In this document: positions 51,119 to 61,722 of the stretch, piece by piece
Position numbering within the stretch: position 1 is the stretch's first letter
How the letters are laid out: every line of letters begins with the position of its first letter
Assembly (NCBI RefSeq): GCF_902859695.1
Contig: NZ_CADIJL010000008.1
Coordinates: 1 to 64,000 of the forward strand
Direction of reading: 5' to 3'
Length of the DNA: 64,000 bases
Source: Achromobacter ruhlandii
GTDB lineage: Bacteria; Pseudomonadota; Gammaproteobacteria; Burkholderiales; Burkholderiaceae_B
Notes under the pieces: generated by a model
The model's database searches: none
What the model saw: the letters and a program-made list of their open reading frames with translations, nothing else
What the model was told of the DNA's origin: nothing
Position numbers and translations under genes: made by a program

Positions 51119-52462
51119 CTATCTCTGTGAGAGCCCGACAGGCTGCCAGGCCTCGCCCTCTTCGGCGGCGAGCTTCTTGCGCATTTGCCGCGTGCCCCAG
51201 GCGACGACGCCTGCGATGAGCGGGATCGAGAGCGCGGTGATCACGTCGGTATTGAGGTGGTGCAGATCCTTGGTGCTCTTGGCGAGGTATTGCACCAGTT
51301 GCGAGCCGTAATAGGTTAGGACGACGACCGACAGGCACTCGACGGTTTTCTGCAGGCGCAGCTGCAGGCGGGTTCGCTGGTTCATGTGGCCGAGCAGTTC
51401 CTGTTTCTGGCGTTCCAGTTCGATGTCGACGCGGGTGCGCAGCAACTGGCTATTACGGGCGACGCGGGCGGAGAGTTCCTCCTGACGGCGGCTGATCGCC
51501 TCGCAGGTGTTCATCGCCGGCTGCAGGCGGCGCTGCATGAATTCGTAGAAGGTCGGCAGGCCGGAAATGCGCGTCTCGCGCAGTTCCTCTATGCGCTGCA
51601 TGACCAGCCCGTGGTAGGCGCGCGCGGCGCCGAAGCGGAAGGTCGTGCGGGCGACCGAATGCTCGACCTCGGCGGCCAACGTGGAAAGTGAGGAGAGCAC
51701 CTCGCGTTCGTCCTCCGCCGACCGCGCCTGGCCGATGCGGTCCATCAGCCCGGCGAGTTGCTTCTCGCCGCGGTAGAGCCAGCGGCCGACCTCCCTGGCC
51801 ACGGGCAGACCGAGCAGGGCCATCATGCGGTAGGTCTCGATTTCGACCAGGCGCTGCACGGTGCGGCCGGTCTGGCGCTGGGTCATGCCGGCGTTGAGGA
51901 CGAGGAAGCGCGAGAAGCCGTTTTCGATCTTGAAGTCGGTGAAGATCCAGGCCGTTTCGTCCGCCACCCGGGCGGCTGCGGCGACCATCGTGCGCCCGCT
52001 CGGCGACAGGCTGGAGAGCACCGATTCCGGGCTGATTTCCTCGGTCGACCGTAACTCGACGTGGGTCGCCACCATCAGCTTGCCGGGGATGGCCCCAAGC
52101 CAGTCGGGACGCACGGCGTCGAAGACGGTGGCGTCCGGGTGCAATTCTTCGCCCGGGGCGAGCGGGCGGAAGAAGGTGTAGCTTGAGAATTCGGTGTGCA
52201 GCTCCCAGCGCATGCGGAAGGCGTCGGTTTCCAGCGTCATGTGGGAATCCGAGCTCTCGATGGAGCTGCAGACATGCCCTTGGCAGAGCAGCGCCAGGTT
52301 GTCGCGCTCAGCCTGCGCCGTCGTCGCGCTGTGCTTGAAGACCAGGTGCGAGACGAGCATCGCCCCGACCAGCGGAATCGGCGGCCGGGCGTGGAATTCG
52401 TTGTTCAGGCGCTGGCGGAGCGGGTGCTCCTCCAGTCCGGCGAGCGTGAAGCGGGGATGCAT
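51119..52462 (-). CDS. DUF3422 family membrane-associated protein
   Basis: 447 residues, the usual length. Starts PRFTLAGLEEHPLRQRLNNEFHARP, the conserved N-terminal motif of DUF3422, and has a coiled-coil-rich middle and a C-terminal hydrophobic region (about 385-430) suggesting membrane association. Function unknown. It is intact although surrounded by IS fragments, so it may be cargo or a relic of an earlier locus. Confidence 0.88.
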   Translation of the reverse strand: MHPRFTLAGLEEHPLRQRLNNEFHARPPIPLVGAMLVSHLVFKHSATTAQAERDNLALLCQGHVCSSIESSDSHMTLETDAFRMRWELHTEFSSYTFFRPLAPGEELHPDATVFDAVRPDWLGAIPGKLMVATHVELRSTEEISPESVLSSLSPSGRTMVAAAARVADETAWIFTDFKIENGFSRFLVLNAGMTQRQTGRTVQRLVEIETYRMMALLGLPVAREVGRWLYRGEKQLAGLMDRIGQARSAEDEREVLSSLSTLAAEVEHSVARTTFRFGAARAYHGLVMQRIEELRETRISGLPTFYEFMQRRLQPAMNTCEAISRRQEELSARVARNSQLLRTRVDIELERQKQELLGHMNQRTRLQLRLQKTVECLSVVVLTYYGSQLVQYLAKSTKDLHHLNTDVITALSIPLIAGVVAWGTRQMRKKLAAEEGEAWQPVGLSQR

Positions 52463-52506
52463 GGTCGGGGTGGCGGCTTGCGGTTGGCGCGAATGACTTT
52501 TTGGAG

Positions 52507-52686
52507 AAGCGGGGTATCCGGATGAGTGCGGCGATGAGAAAGAGTGCAGAGATTCATCCTCTTACGTAAATAGGCCACGGCTGTAGGTTTGGCTGCCGAA
52601 CGGCTCATGTGGCCACGTCTGCGAACCGAAAACGCCAGAATTGTAGGAAATTTGTAACTAACCGCACTCATCCGGATACCCCGCTT
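52507..52686. repeat. 25-bp inverted repeat pair near IS630 remnants
   Basis: A 25-base sequence beginning AAGCGGGGTATCCGG at 52507-52531 recurs as an exact reverse complement at 52662-52686, with 130 bases between. The right arm overlaps the 3' end of an IS630-type transposase remnant, so the arms are probably element ends, making the interval a MITE-like or solo-end structure. Confidence 0.7.
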
Positions 52687-52857
52687 GGAGAATGTCATTG
52701 GCCTTGGCAGTCCAGACGAAGGGTTTCGGGTTTTGATTATGCACAGCGATGTACTCGTCGATGGCGGTGATCAATACTGCGAGCGCGCCAGTTTTGACAG
52801 TTCGACTCGCTCTTCGTTAGTCAACATGATTTCGGGGGCAACACGCATTTCAGGCAT
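52662..52857 (-). pseudogene. Internally deleted IS630-family transposase
   Basis: On the minus strand the first ~24 codons (MRVAPEIMLTNEERVELSKLAR) are joined near 52786 to the last ~40 codons (ITAIDEYIAVHNQNPKPFVWTAKANDIL), in a different frame. Both are typical ends of IS630 transposases; the catalytic middle is absent. Confidence 0.8.
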
Positions 52858-52900
52858 CCGCAAAATACGACCACTCAAGGATGCAACACTACACTAGTGA

Positions 52901-53138
52901 GAAGGCCGAACCATCGTCTTCATCGACGAATCCGGACTGAGCGAGCGGCCGAGTGTTGCGCGGACCTGGAGCCTGCGCGGACAAACGCCGGTTCTGCAAC
53001 ACAGCTTCACCTGGAAGCAACTTTCGGCCATCGCCGGACTGTCGTTCTGGCAGTTCTACTTCCGTTTCTTTCCGGGAGCGATTCGCTCGGAACAGATCAT
53101 CGAGTTTCTGGAGGCGCTTCGGCCCCAGATCACGCAGC
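52901..53138 (+). pseudogene. IS630-family transposase fragment, catalytic region
   Basis: About 78 codons with the first catalytic Asp motif TIVFIDESGLSERPSVARTW, then TWKQLSAIAGLSFWQFYFRFFPGAIRSEQIIEFLEALRPQI. No start or end. It ends 15 bases before the ppc stop, so the Calvin-cycle cluster is joined directly to IS debris. Confidence 0.85.
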
Positions 53139-53152
53139 CAGAATTAAGCCCG

Positions 53153-56100
53153 TTACCCACTATTGCGCAGGCCGGCGGCGATGCCGTTGATGGTCAGGTG
53201 GATGCCCCGCCGCAGGCGCTCGTCGGCCTCGGGGCCCGCGGCGCGCAGGCGCTGGAGAAGCTCCACCTGGAGGTGGTTCAGCGGATCAATGTAGGGGAAG
53301 CGCTTGCGCACCGAACGCTGCAGAAGGGGGGTGTCGGCGAGGAATTCGGTCTGGCCGGTGATGGCCAGTAGCGCCTGCCGGGTGCGCCGCCACTCGGCGC
53401 CAAGGGCCCCGAAGACCCGCTCGCGCAGGGCCGCATCGCCCACCAACTCGGCGTAACGGGCGGCGATGGCGAGGTCGGTCTTGGCGAGCACCATGTCGAT
53501 GTTGGAGACGAGGCTGCGGAAAAAGGGCCAGGCGGCGGCCATCCGTTGCAACACGGGGAGCCCCTCGGGATTGGCCGCGAGCCAGTCGGCCACCGCGCTG
53601 CCGAAGCCGTACCAGCCGGGGAGCATCACCCGGCACTGGGCCCAGGAGAAGACCCAGGGAATCGCGCGCAGGTCCTCGATGCGCTCCGACGCGCTGCGGG
53701 ACGCCGGCCGCGAGCCGATGTTCAGCGCTGCGATCTCTTCCACCGGAGTGGCCTCCCGGAAGTAGCGGACGAAACCCGGCGTCTCGTAGACCAGCTCGCG
53801 ATATGCCCGATAGGCGTGGGCAGAGAGGGCGTCGAGCACCGGGTGGAAGTCGACCGCCTGGGCATCCTCCCCGGCGGGAGAGCCGAGGCTTGCCTCCAGG
53901 GTGGCGGCCAGCAGAATCTCCAGGTGGCTGCGGCCCACCTCCGGGTGGCCGTACTTGGCGGCGATCACCTCGCCCTGCTCGGTGATGCGGATCTGGCCGT
54001 CCACCGCTCCCGCCGGCTGGGCGAGGATCGCCTGGTACGCCGGCCCGCCGCCGCGCCCCACGGAACCGCCACGACCGTGGAAGAGGCGCAGGCGGACCCC
54101 GTGCCGGCGGCAGACCTCCCCCAGGGCGATCTCGGCCCGGTAGAGCTCCCAGTGGGCGGTGAGGAAGCCGCCGTCCTTGTTGCTGTCGGAGTAGCCCAGC
54201 ATCACCTCCTGCTCGTTCCTTCGGGCGGCGAGGAGGGCCTTCCAGGTGGGCAGGGCGAAGAGGCGGTCCATGACCTCCCCGGCGCGGCGCAGGTCGGCGA
54301 TGGTCTCGAAGAGGGGCACCAGATTCACCGCCAGGCCCCCGGCCGCGGGATCGAGGAGCCCCGCCTCCTTGCAGAGGAGCGCCACTTCCAGGAGGTCCGA
54401 GACTCCTTCGCTCTTCGAGACGATGCAGTTCTGCACCACCGCGCTCCCGCAGCGTCGCTGGGCGTTGCGGGCGGCGAAGAAGATCGCCAACTCCCCGGTG
54501 GTCTCCGCGGAGTACTCGATGTAGGGGGAGTAAAGGCGCCGCGGATCGGCGAGCTCCGCGCTGAGCAGCGCGATGCGCGCCTCCTCGGGAAGCGCCGGAT
54601 AGTCGGCGCAGACCCCGGCGCGGTGCAAGAGCTCGGCGATGCTGCGCCCGTGCACCTCGGCGTTCTGCCGCAAGTCCAGGGGTGCGAGATGGAAGCCGAA
54701 GACCTCGGCGGCGCGGATCAGGTGGCGCAGGCGGGCCTCGGCGAGGAGGCCCGCGCCGCAGCCGGTGAGGGAGTCGGCGAGGACGGTGAGGTCGGCGGTG
54801 AACTCGGTGGCGCTGGCGTAGGGGAGGGGTGTGCCGGGCGGGGGGCTGGCGGCTGTGTTTGCCAGGTCGGGAATCGTCTCGCCAGTACGCGCTTCCCCGA
54901 TCCGCGCCGCAGTTGCCGCGAGGCGCCGGTCGATGCCCCGCAGGGCGCGCCGATAGGGCTCGTCGGCTCGCTGCGGCGAGGCATCGCCGGAACGGTCGGC
55001 CAGCGCCTTAAGCGCCGCGGAGCCCGCCACTAGGAGCTCCGAGAGGCAGAGGTCCCCGGCCAGGGCCTGCACCTCCTCCCGGTAGTGGGCGAGGACCGCC
55101 GCCACCTGCAGGCCCACTGCCTGGTCGAGGACGGCGGCGGTGACGTAGGGATTGCCATCCCGGTCGCCGCCAATCCAGCTGCCCACCCGGTAAAACGGCG
55201 GGAGCGGCCAGGAGCCCCCGAAGCGCGCGGCGAGGAGATCCTCGAGCTGGCCGTAGAGGCGCGGCAGCTCAGGGAGGAAGGTGCGCCGCTGGTAGCTGAT
55301 GCCGTTCTTCACCTCGTCGAGCACCGTCAGGCGGGCCGGGCGCAGGAGGCGGGTGCGCCACAGGGCAAGCACTTGCCGGGCCAGTTCCCGGGCGTCTTCC
55401 GCCTGTTCCTCGGGGGTGAGGCGCAGGCGATCGCGGCGGTCGAGGAGGGCGGCGACGCGCGCTAGGCTGCGCTGCACCGCCTGCCGGCGGACCTCCGTCG
55501 GGTGGGCGGTGATCACCGGGGAGACCAGGGCGCCGGCGAAAAAGCGGCGCAGGGCCTCCGGCCCGGCCGTAGGACCTTGCAGGGCGTGGCCCAGGGAGCC
55601 CGGGGAAAGGGCCGCCCCGGCCATGGTGCGGGCCCGACGAAGGCGGAGGTGGTGCTGGTCCTCGGCGATGTTGGCGAGCTGCAGGAAGGTGCCGAAGGCG
55701 CGCACCACGGCGAGGATGGTCTGCGGGTCCAGTTCGGCGAGGACGCCGGCCAGCGCGTCCGTTGCCGCTGGCGCCCCCTGGGCGCCGCCAACGATGGCCC
55801 CCGGGTCGCCGTTAACGATGGCCCCATGGGTGGCATCCGCCAGAGGGCCCTGGGGGCCGCCCACCGCCGTGCGGCGGATCCGCTCCACGGCGGCGAAGAC
55901 GGCCTCGCCCTCCTGGGCGCGCACCGTCTCGCCGAGGACCTGTCCGAGGAGGCGGATGTCGGCGAAGAGGGCGGCATCCGCCTGGTCCTCCTCGGCCTCC
56001 GCTGGACGCTCCCGGCGACGTCCCCGGTGCTGAAGGCCTTCGCGGTGCTCCGGAGTGTCCCAGGAAGGACGGTGATCGGCGCCCCCCACCTCAGAGCTCC

Positions 56101-58159
56101 CGGCCCGGCGCAGAACCTCCCGCACCTTCCCGGCCAGCGCCTCGGCGGTAAGCCCGAAGCGGCGGAAGAGGGCCTCCGCCGGCGCCGAGGCGCCGAAGGA
56201 GTCGATCCCCAGGACGTCGCCCCCCGGCCCCACGTACTTCCACCACAGCCCGCTATGGGCCGCCTCCACCGCCACCGCCGGCAGCCCCGGGGGCAGCACG
56301 CTCTTCCGGTAGGCCGCGTCCTGGCGGTCGAAGGCCGCGGTACAGGGCATCGACACCACCCGCACCCGCAGGCCGTCGAGGGCCAGGAGGTCCCGGGCGG
56401 CGAGGGCGAGGGCGACCTCCGAGCCGCTGGCGATGATCGCCGCCTGGTTGGTCACCCCGCCTTCGCGCAGCACGTAGCCGCCGCGGGCGATGGTCGCCGG
56501 GGCCACCTCGTGGCTTACCGCGGGCAGGTTCTGCCGCGACAGGGCGAGGACGCTCGGTCCCTCCCGGCGGCCGATGGCGGAAGTCCACGCCACCGCCGTC
56601 TCGCAGGCATCGGCGGGACGCCAGACGTCCAGGTTGGGGATCAGGCGGAGCGAAGCCAGGTGTTCCACCGGCTGGTGGGTCGGCCCGTCCTCCCCCAGGC
56701 CGATGGAATCGTGGGTGTAGACCATCACCTGGCGCTGGCCCATGAGGGCCGCCATGCGGATCGCGTTGCGGGCGTAGTCGGAGAAGACCAGGAAGGTGGC
56801 GGTGTAGGGGATGAAGCCGCCGTGCAGGGCGAGCCCGTTGGCGATCGCCGTCATGGCGAACTCGCGCACCCCGTAGAAGAGGTAGTTCCCCGCAGGAGCG
56901 GCGGCGGACACCCCCTTGCTGCCCTTCACCAGGGTCAGGTTGGAGTGGGCGAGGTCGGCGGAACCGCCCAGCAGCTCGGGGAGCGCGGGCACCAGGGTGG
57001 CCAGGGCGTTCTGGCTCGCCTTGCGGGAGGCCACGGTCTCCGCCTTGGCGGCGGTCTCCCGGTGCAAGGCGGCGGCCACCGCCGGCCAGGATTCCGGGAG
57101 CTTGCCCCGCATGCGGCGCAGGAACTCGGCGGCGAGTGCCGGGTAGCCCGCCTGGTAGGCGGCGAAGCGGGTCGTCCAGCGGGCCTCTGCCTGGGCGCCG
57201 GCGGCGCGCCGGTCCCAGGCCGCGCGCACCTCATCGGGCACTTCGAAGGGGGCGTGGTGCCAGGCGAGGGCCGCGCGGCTCGCGGCGATTTCCGCCTCCC
57301 CGAGGGGCGCGCCGTGCACATCGGCGGTCCCCGCCTTGGCAGGCGAGCCCTGGCCGATCACCGTCTTGCAGCAGATCAGGGTCGGCCGCCCGTCGGCACG
57401 CCGCGCCTGGGCCTGGGCGGCCAGCAGCGCCTCTTCGATGGCCGCCGTGTCGTGGCCATCGACGTCCGGGATCACGTGCCAGCCGTAGGCTTCGAAGCGC
57501 TTCGGGGTGTCGTCGGTGAACCACCCTTGCACCTTCCCGTCGATGGAGATCCCGTTGTCGTCGTAGAAGGCGATCAGCTTGGAAAGCCCCAGGGTGCCTG
57601 CGAGGGAGCAGGCCTCGTGGGAGACCCCTTCCATCAGGCAGCCGTCCCCGACGAAGACGTAGGTGTAGTGGTCGACGATGGCGTGTCCCGGGCGGTTGTA
57701 GGTCGCCGCCAGAACCTTCTCGGCGATGGCCATGCCCACCGCGTTGGCGAGCCCCTGGCCCAGGGGCCCGGTGGTGGTCTCCACCCCCGGCGTGTGGCCC
57801 ACCTCGGGGTGCCCCGGGGTCTTCGAGTCGAGCTGGCGGAAGGCCTTCAAGTCGTCGATGGAGATCGCGTAGCCGGTCAGATGCAGCAGCGCGTAGAGGA
57901 GCATCGAGCCGTGGCCGTTACTCAGCACGAAGCGGTCGCGGTCGACCCACGCGGGGTTGCCCGGGTTGTGCTTCAAGTGCCGCCGCCAGAGGACCTCGGC
58001 GATGTCCGCCATGCCCATGGGCATCCCCGGATGCCCCGACTTCGCCGCCTGCACGGCGTCCATGGCCAGGGCGCGCAGGACGGCGGTCAGCGGCCGCCCC
58101 ACCACCGGGCCGGAGTGAGCCTCCGCGCCCTCCAGAACCCCATCATTAACGACTTTCAC
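53153..58159 (-). CDS. Transketolase-PEP carboxylase fusion ORF
   Basis: One uninterrupted frame of 1668 codons from a GTG with AGGAGG that overlaps the prk stop (GTGA). Residues 1 to about 688 are a complete transketolase: thiamine motif [12 protein letters not shown] near 170, [14 protein letters not shown] near 430, C-terminus [12 protein letters not shown] ~30-residue Arg/Glu-rich linker follows. From about 720 to 1668 is a full PEP carboxylase with catalytic His in [12 protein letters not shown] (near 882), [10 protein letters not shown] (near 1323), [12 protein letters not shown] (near 1361) and the universal C-terminus GLRN-SG. Separate enzymes are the norm, so this is a true fusion or the result of a frameshift at the linker. 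Confidence 0.85.
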   Translation of the reverse strand: MKVVNDGVLEGAEAHSGPVVGRPLTAVLRALAMDAVQAAKSGHPGMPMGMADIAEVLWRRHLKHNPGNPAWVDRDRFVLSNGHGSMLLYALLHLTGYAISIDDLKAFRQLDSKTPGHPEVGHTPGVETTTGPLGQGLANAVGMAIAEKVLAATYNRPGHAIVDHYTYVFVGDGCLMEGVSHEACSLAGTLGLSKLIAFYDDNGISIDGKVQGWFTDDTPKRFEAYGWHVIPDVDGHDTAAIEEALLAAQAQARRADGRPTLICCKTVIGQGSPAKAGTADVHGAPLGEAEIAASRAALAWHHAPFEVPDEVRAAWDRRAAGAQAEARWTTRFAAYQAGYPALAAEFLRRMRGKLPESWPAVAAALHRETAAKAETVASRKASQNALATLVPALPELLGGSADLAHSNLTLVKGSKGVSAAAPAGNYLFYGVREFAMTAIANGLALHGGFIPYTATFLVFSDYARNAIRMAALMGQRQVMVYTHDSIGLGEDGPTHQPVEHLASLRLIPNLDVWRPADACETAVAWTSAIGRREGPSVLALSRQNLPAVSHEVAPATIARGGYVLREGGVTNQAAIIASGSEVALALAARDLLALDGLRVRVVSMPCTAAFDRQDAAYRKSVLPPGLPAVAVEAAHSGLWWKYVGPGGDVLGIDSFGASAPAEALFRRFGLTAEALAGKVREVLRRAGSSEVGGADHRPSWDTPEHREGLQHRGRRRERPAEAEEDQADAALFADIRLLGQVLGETVRAQEGEAVFAAVERIRRTAVGGPQGPLADATHGAIVNGDPGAIVGGAQGAPAATDALAGVLAELDPQTILAVVRAFGTFLQLANIAEDQHHLRLRRARTMAGAALSPGSLGHALQGPTAGPEALRRFFAGALVSPVITAHPTEVRRQAVQRSLARVAALLDRRDRLRLTPEEQAEDARELARQVLALWRTRLLRPARLTVLDEVKNGISYQRRTFLPELPRLYGQLEDLLAARFGGSWPLPPFYRVGSWIGGDRDGNPYVTAAVLDQAVGLQVAAVLAHYREEVQALAGDLCLSELLVAGSAALKALADRSGDASPQRADEPYRRALRGIDRRLAATAARIGEARTGETIPDLANTAASPPPGTPLPYASATEFTADLTVLADSLTGCGAGLLAEARLRHLIRAAEVFGFHLAPLDLRQNAEVHGRSIAELLHRAGVCADYPALPEEARIALLSAELADPRRLYSPYIEYSAETTGELAIFFAARNAQRRCGSAVVQNCIVSKSEGVSDLLEVALLCKEAGLLDPAAGGLAVNLVPLFETIADLRRAGEVMDRLFALPTWKALLAARRNEQEVMLGYSDSNKDGGFLTAHWELYRAEIALGEVCRRHGVRLRLFHGRGGSVGRGGGPAYQAILAQPAGAVDGQIRITEQGEVIAAKYGHPEVGRSHLEILLAATLEASLGSPAGEDAQAVDFHPVLDALSAHAYRAYRELVYETPGFVRYFREATPVEEIAALNIGSRPASRSASERIEDLRAIPWVFSWAQCRVMLPGWYGFGSAVADWLAANPEGLPVLQRMAAAWPFFRSLVSNIDMVLAKTDLAIAARYAELVGDAALRERVFGALGAEWRRTRQALLAITGQTEFLADTPLLQRSVRKRFPYIDPLNHLQVELLQRLRAAGPEADERLRRGIHLTINGIAAGLRNSG

Positions 58160-59031
58160 TGCGTCCTCCTTTTGCGATCCACCAGGTTGAGAATCATCGG
58201 CGTGAAGATGAACTGCACGGCGAGCGGCATCTTCCCCCCCGGCACCACCAGGGTGTTGGCGCGGGACATGAACGAGTCGTGGAGCATCGCGAGGAGGTAG
58301 GAGAAGTCGATCCCCCGCGGGTTGGCGAAGCGGATCACCAGGAAGGACTCGTCGGGGGTGGGGATGTCCCGGGCGATGAAGGGGTTCGAGGTATCCACCA
58401 TGGGCACCCGCTGGAAGTTCACATGGGTGCGAGCGAACTGGGGGACGATGTAGTTCACGTAGTCCGGCATGCGCCGGAGGATGGTGTCCACCACGGCTTC
58501 CGTGGAGTAGCCGCGGGTCGCCTTGTCCCGGTGCAGCTTCTGGATCCACTCCAGGTTGATGGTGGGCACCACGCCGATCAAAAGGTCGGCGTGGTGCGCC
58601 ACGTCCTCCGTCTCGGTGACCACCGCCCCGTGGAGGCACTCGTAGAAGAGGAGGTCGGTCTCCGCGGGCAGTTCCTCCCAGGGGGTGAAGGTTCCCGGCT
58701 CCTGCCCGGAGGGTGCCGCCTCCTCGGCGTCGTGGAGGTACTTGCGCACCTTCCCCCGCCCCGACTCGCCGTAGTTTTGGAAGAGCTTTGCCAACTCGTC
58801 GAAGAGGTTGGCGTCTGGGCCGAAGTGGCTGAAGTGGGGGTTGCCGGCGGCGGCGGCCCGCTGCATGGCCTCGCGCATCGCCAGCCGGTCGTAGCGGTGG
58901 AAGGAGTCGCCCTCGACGATGGCCGGCTTCACGCCCTCGCGGCGGAAGATGTTCTCGAAGGTTTTCTTGACGGTGGTGGTGCCGGCCCCCGAAGAGACGG
59001 TGATGGCGATGATGGGATGGGCGCTGGACAT
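58156..59031 (-). CDS. cbbP: Phosphoribulokinase
   Basis: 291 residues, proteobacterial class I enzyme making ribulose-1,5-bisphosphate from ribulose-5-phosphate. Signatures: [18 protein letters not shown]-loop, [47 protein letters not shown] and [12 protein letters not shown]. The P-loop reads [12 protein letters not shown] where I expect TGSSGAGTT, so the first conserved Gly (about residue 12) is Val. ATG at 59031 follows GAGGAAC. Between fbp and the transketolase fusion. Confidence 0.93.
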   Translation of the reverse strand: MSSAHPIIAITVSSGAGTTTVKKTFENIFRREGVKPAIVEGDSFHRYDRLAMREAMQRAAAAGNPHFSHFGPDANLFDELAKLFQNYGESGRGKVRKYLHDAEEAAPSGQEPGTFTPWEELPAETDLLFYECLHGAVVTETEDVAHHADLLIGVVPTINLEWIQKLHRDKATRGYSTEAVVDTILRRMPDYVNYIVPQFARTHVNFQRVPMVDTSNPFIARDIPTPDESFLVIRFANPRGIDFSYLLAMLHDSFMSRANTLVVPGGKMPLAVQFIFTPMILNLVDRKRRTQ

Positions 59032-59055
59032 GATGGGGTTCCTCGCAAACGAGCG

Positions 59056-60134
59056 TCAGACGAACTGGGAAAACAGGCCGCGTTTGTGGAAGAGGGGGGA
59101 GCGGAAGGGGTGGTCGGTGCCCGCGTCGTGCCCCTGGTGGAGGCGCTCGATGTGGTCGACCTCCTCCCGGGAGCCGAAGATCAGGGGCACCCGCTGGTGC
59201 AGCCCGGAAGGCGGTACCTCGAGCACCCGCCCGCGGCCGGTGCTGCAGGCGCCGCCCGCCTGCTCGATGACGAAGCCGATGGGGTTCGCCTCGTAGAGGA
59301 GCCGGAGCCGCCCGGGCTTTTTGGGGGCCTTGCTATCCCGGGGATAGAGGAAGACCCCGCCGCGGGTCAGGATGCGGTGGGTCTCCGCCACCAGGGAGGC
59401 GATCCGGCGCATGTTGAAGTCCTTGCCCCGGGGCCCGCCGCGACCGGCCAGGCACTCGTCCACGTAGCGCTTCACCGGCGGCTTCCAGAATCGGGTGTTG
59501 GAGGTGTTGATGGCGAACTCCTGGGTCGCCGCGGGGATGCGCAGCATTGGATGGGTGAGGATGAACTCGCCGACATCCCGGTCGAGGGTGAAGCCGTGGG
59601 TGCCCTGACCGGTGGTGAGCACCAGCATGGTCGCCGGCCCGTAGAGGGCGTAACCGGCGCAGACCTGCCCGGCGCCCGCCTGCAGGAAGTGTTCGAGGGT
59701 CGGCGGCACCTCCGGATCGGGCGAGCGCAGCACCGAGAAGATGGCGCCCACCGAGATGTTGGCGTCGATGTTGGAAGAGCCGTCCAGGGGATCGAAGACC
59801 AGCAGGTACTTGCCTCGCGGGAAGGCCGCGGGGATCGGGTAGATCGTGTCCATCTCCTCGGAGGCGAGGGCGACTAGGTGGCCACCCCTCTCGGTGGCGT
59901 GGACGAGGATCGCGTTGCTGATCACGTCGAGCTTCTTCTGCACCTCGCCCTGAACGTTCTCGTGCTCCGCCGAGCCGAGCACGCCCGCCAGGGCGCCGCG
60001 GCTGGCCGCGGTGGCGATCACCTTGCAGGCGGTGGCGATCACGTTGAGCAGTCCGGAAACTCCCCGGTGGCCGCCGGGTGGGCGCGCTGGGACTGGATGA
60101 TGAACTGGGTCAGGGTGATGCCGGTGGGGGTTAT
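59056..60134 (-). pseudogene. cbbF: Fructose-1,6-bisphosphatase with ATA start and frameshift
   Basis: Class I FBPase of about 359 residues, with [38 protein letters not shown] and [16 protein letters not shown] intact. The N-terminal segment ([21 protein letters not shown]) is found only in another frame. It joins the rest if one A is added in the AAA run at 60057-60059. Its expected start, right after AGGAGAGGGTC, is ATA (60132-60134) rather than ATG. An ORF from 60291 covers the body but begins with 75 unrelated residues. Two lesions suggest the gene is dead. Confidence 0.8.
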
Positions 60135-60194
60135 GACCCTCTCCTCGTCGGGGATCGTCGGTGTGGCAAAGGTGGCCGCTTGGCCGGAGTTCCA

Positions 60195-60223
60195 GAAAAA
60201 CCCCCTCCGCTACAGCGGAGGGG
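60195..60223 (-). terminator. Minus-strand terminator immediately upstream of cbbF
   Basis: An eleven-base perfect stem (CCCCCTCCGCT / AGCGGAGGGGG, two-base loop) at 60200-60223 followed on the minus strand by TTTTTC. It would end transcripts coming from the right, 61 bases before the cbbF ribosome site, so the cluster needs its own promoter in between. Confidence 0.8.
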
Positions 60224-60411
60224 GTGAAGGCACTTGCCGAGGAGAGTCGATGCAAGTGCGAGGGAGACCGGGCCAAGGGACTACCGTGCAAGGCACTATC
60301 GGGACGACAGCTTAGATGGAGGCAATGCTTAAAACAATTTGTAAATACTTTATCGGCAGTTTAGTTTGTCTTAATCAACCCGGCGCCCGGGCGCCATGGC
60401 GGAATCGACGG

Positions 60412-60453
60412 GGCCAAAACAAAGCCCCCGAGTTGCCGAAGGCAGTCGGGGGC
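60412..60453 (-). terminator. Second minus-strand terminator
   Basis: GCCCCCGA (60424-60431) pairs with TCGGGGGC (60446-60453) enclosing a smaller TTGCC/GGCA stem; on the minus strand it is followed by TTTGTTTTGG. It follows the IS fragment at 60497 in the direction of reading. Confidence 0.7.
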
Positions 60454-60496
60454 GGGAGGCGGCCACAGGGGCGGAGGTTGTCGGCGTTTCAGCTTG

Positions 60497-60667
60497 TTAG
60501 CGAAATCGGTTCAGCTTGTCGGCGTAGAACGCTTTCAGGTCCTGCCGCTCCACGTACGCCCATACCCGTCGCGCCCGGTGCCCTTCCGGCAACACCGATT
60601 CCAGATCGCTCGCGCGAAACTCCAACTGGTTTCGGTTCGGCAACAGCACTCGGGCTCGTAACGTCAT
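60497..60667 (-). pseudogene. Transposase N-terminal fragment, IS1182-like
   Basis: 56 codons, LRARVLLPNRNQLEFRASDL, VLPEGHRARRVWAYVERQDL, typical of the start of IS1182-type transposases, ending in a stop (KLNRFR) soon after similarity is lost. Remainder absent. Confidence 0.75.
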
Positions 60668-60798
60668 GGCCTTGGTCGGCCGACTTGCAACGGCTCGATT
60701 ATACCACTGGCATTGCTGGTACTTTCACGGGCTCTCTGCGGAAGCGGCTGCGGCGACGTGCGAGGGTTGGTCATGTCGGATCGGCGACGTCGCTGTCG

Positions 60799-61722
60799 TC
60801 AGGACGCGTCGTGGCTCATCATCGCAGCAAGATGAGACTCGCCGTGCTCGAGCACGAAGTAGCGGAATGCCTCGGCCGCCGGCGACAACTGCTTGGCCGC
60901 AATGTTCACCACGTTCCACCGCCGCTCCAAGGGCAGGCCTTCAACATGAGGTACGGCGATCAGGCCGTTGGACCACTCCAGCGCGATCGTGTGCAGCGAC
61001 AGAAGACTGACGCCCATGCCGGCCATTACCGCCTGCTTGATTGCCTCGTTGCTAGGCATCTCCATGACGAACGTGGGCTGAATTCGGTGCGCATCCAGGT
61101 ACTTCTGAAGCGCCTCCCGGGTTCCCGAATCGGGTTCGCGCACGATGAACGGCTCGTTGGCGAGCGCCACCGCGGGCACAGCTTCGGCGCGCGCGAAGCG
61201 ATGCTGTGGCGACACCACCAGCACATGCGGGTGCGACGCGAACGGTTCCGCTCGAGTGGGGGGATACTGTGGCGGCCGACCCATGATGCAGAGGTCCACA
61301 TCGTTGCCCTGCATCATCACGCCAAGCTTTTCCCGACTAGCCAGGCGCAGGCGCACGTCCACGGTAGGATGCTCGGCGTGGAACTTCGCCAGCAACTGCG
61401 GCAGGAAGTAGCTGGCGGCACCCACCATCCCGATCGTCAGTCGGCCGGACTCCAGGCGCTTGAAACGGGCCATCATATCCTCGGCGTCCTTCAGCGTCGC
61501 CAACAGCCGGCGCGCATAGACGAGGAAGTACTCCCCAGTCGTGGTCAGCGTCATGCGCCGGCCCGCGCGATCGAACAAGGTCAGCCCGACCTGCCGCTCG
61601 GCTTCCTTGATTTGCAGCGAAACGGCTGGCGCCGTCAGGTGTAGAGCCTCGGCGGCACGGATCACGCTCGAGTAACGAGCGACCTCACTGACAACCCTGA
61701 GTTGCCTGAAGGTGATCTGCAT
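60799..61722 (-). CDS. cbbR: LysR-family regulator CbbR
   Basis: 307 residues. N-terminal winged helix-turn-helix (FRQLRVVSEVARYSSVIRAA, LHLTAPAVSLQIKEAERQVG) and a periplasmic-binding-like effector domain. CbbR activates Calvin-cycle operons, sensing metabolites such as NADPH or RuBP. It diverges from the cbb genes to its right with 105 bases between, the standard cbbR layout, which supports the specific name. Confidence 0.9.
   Translation of the reverse strand: MQITFRQLRVVSEVARYSSVIRAAEALHLTAPAVSLQIKEAERQVGLTLFDRAGRRMTLTTTGEYFLVYARRLLATLKDAEDMMARFKRLESGRLTIGMVGAASYFLPQLLAKFHAEHPTVDVRLRLASREKLGVMMQGNDVDLCIMGRPPQYPPTRAEPFASHPHVLVVSPQHRFARAEAVPAVALANEPFIVREPDSGTREALQKYLDAHRIQPTFVMEMPSNEAIKQAVMAGMGVSLLSLHTIALEWSNGLIAVPHVEGLPLERRWNVVNIAAKQLSPAAEAFRYFVLEHGESHLAAMMSHDAS

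Larger units (their letters stand above)
60135..60496. other. Junction region with two terminators, no gene
   Basis: About 360 bases between damaged cbbF and an IS fragment. Apart from the two minus-strand terminators there is an AT-richer patch at 60320-60380 (TAAAACAATTTG, TTTATCGGC) unlike its surroundings. No open frame here resembles a protein. Confidence 0.5.

Noticed and set aside
55502-58300. 932-codon plus-strand frame opposite the transketolase-PEPC ORF
   Set aside because: Antisense shadow with no recognisable motif.
58279-59877. 532-codon plus-strand frame opposite prk and fbp
   Set aside because: Antisense of two well-supported genes.
60316-61644. 442-codon plus-strand frame opposite cbbR
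   Set aside because: Antisense shadow of a clear LysR gene; its 5' part spans terminator hairpins and an IS fragment.
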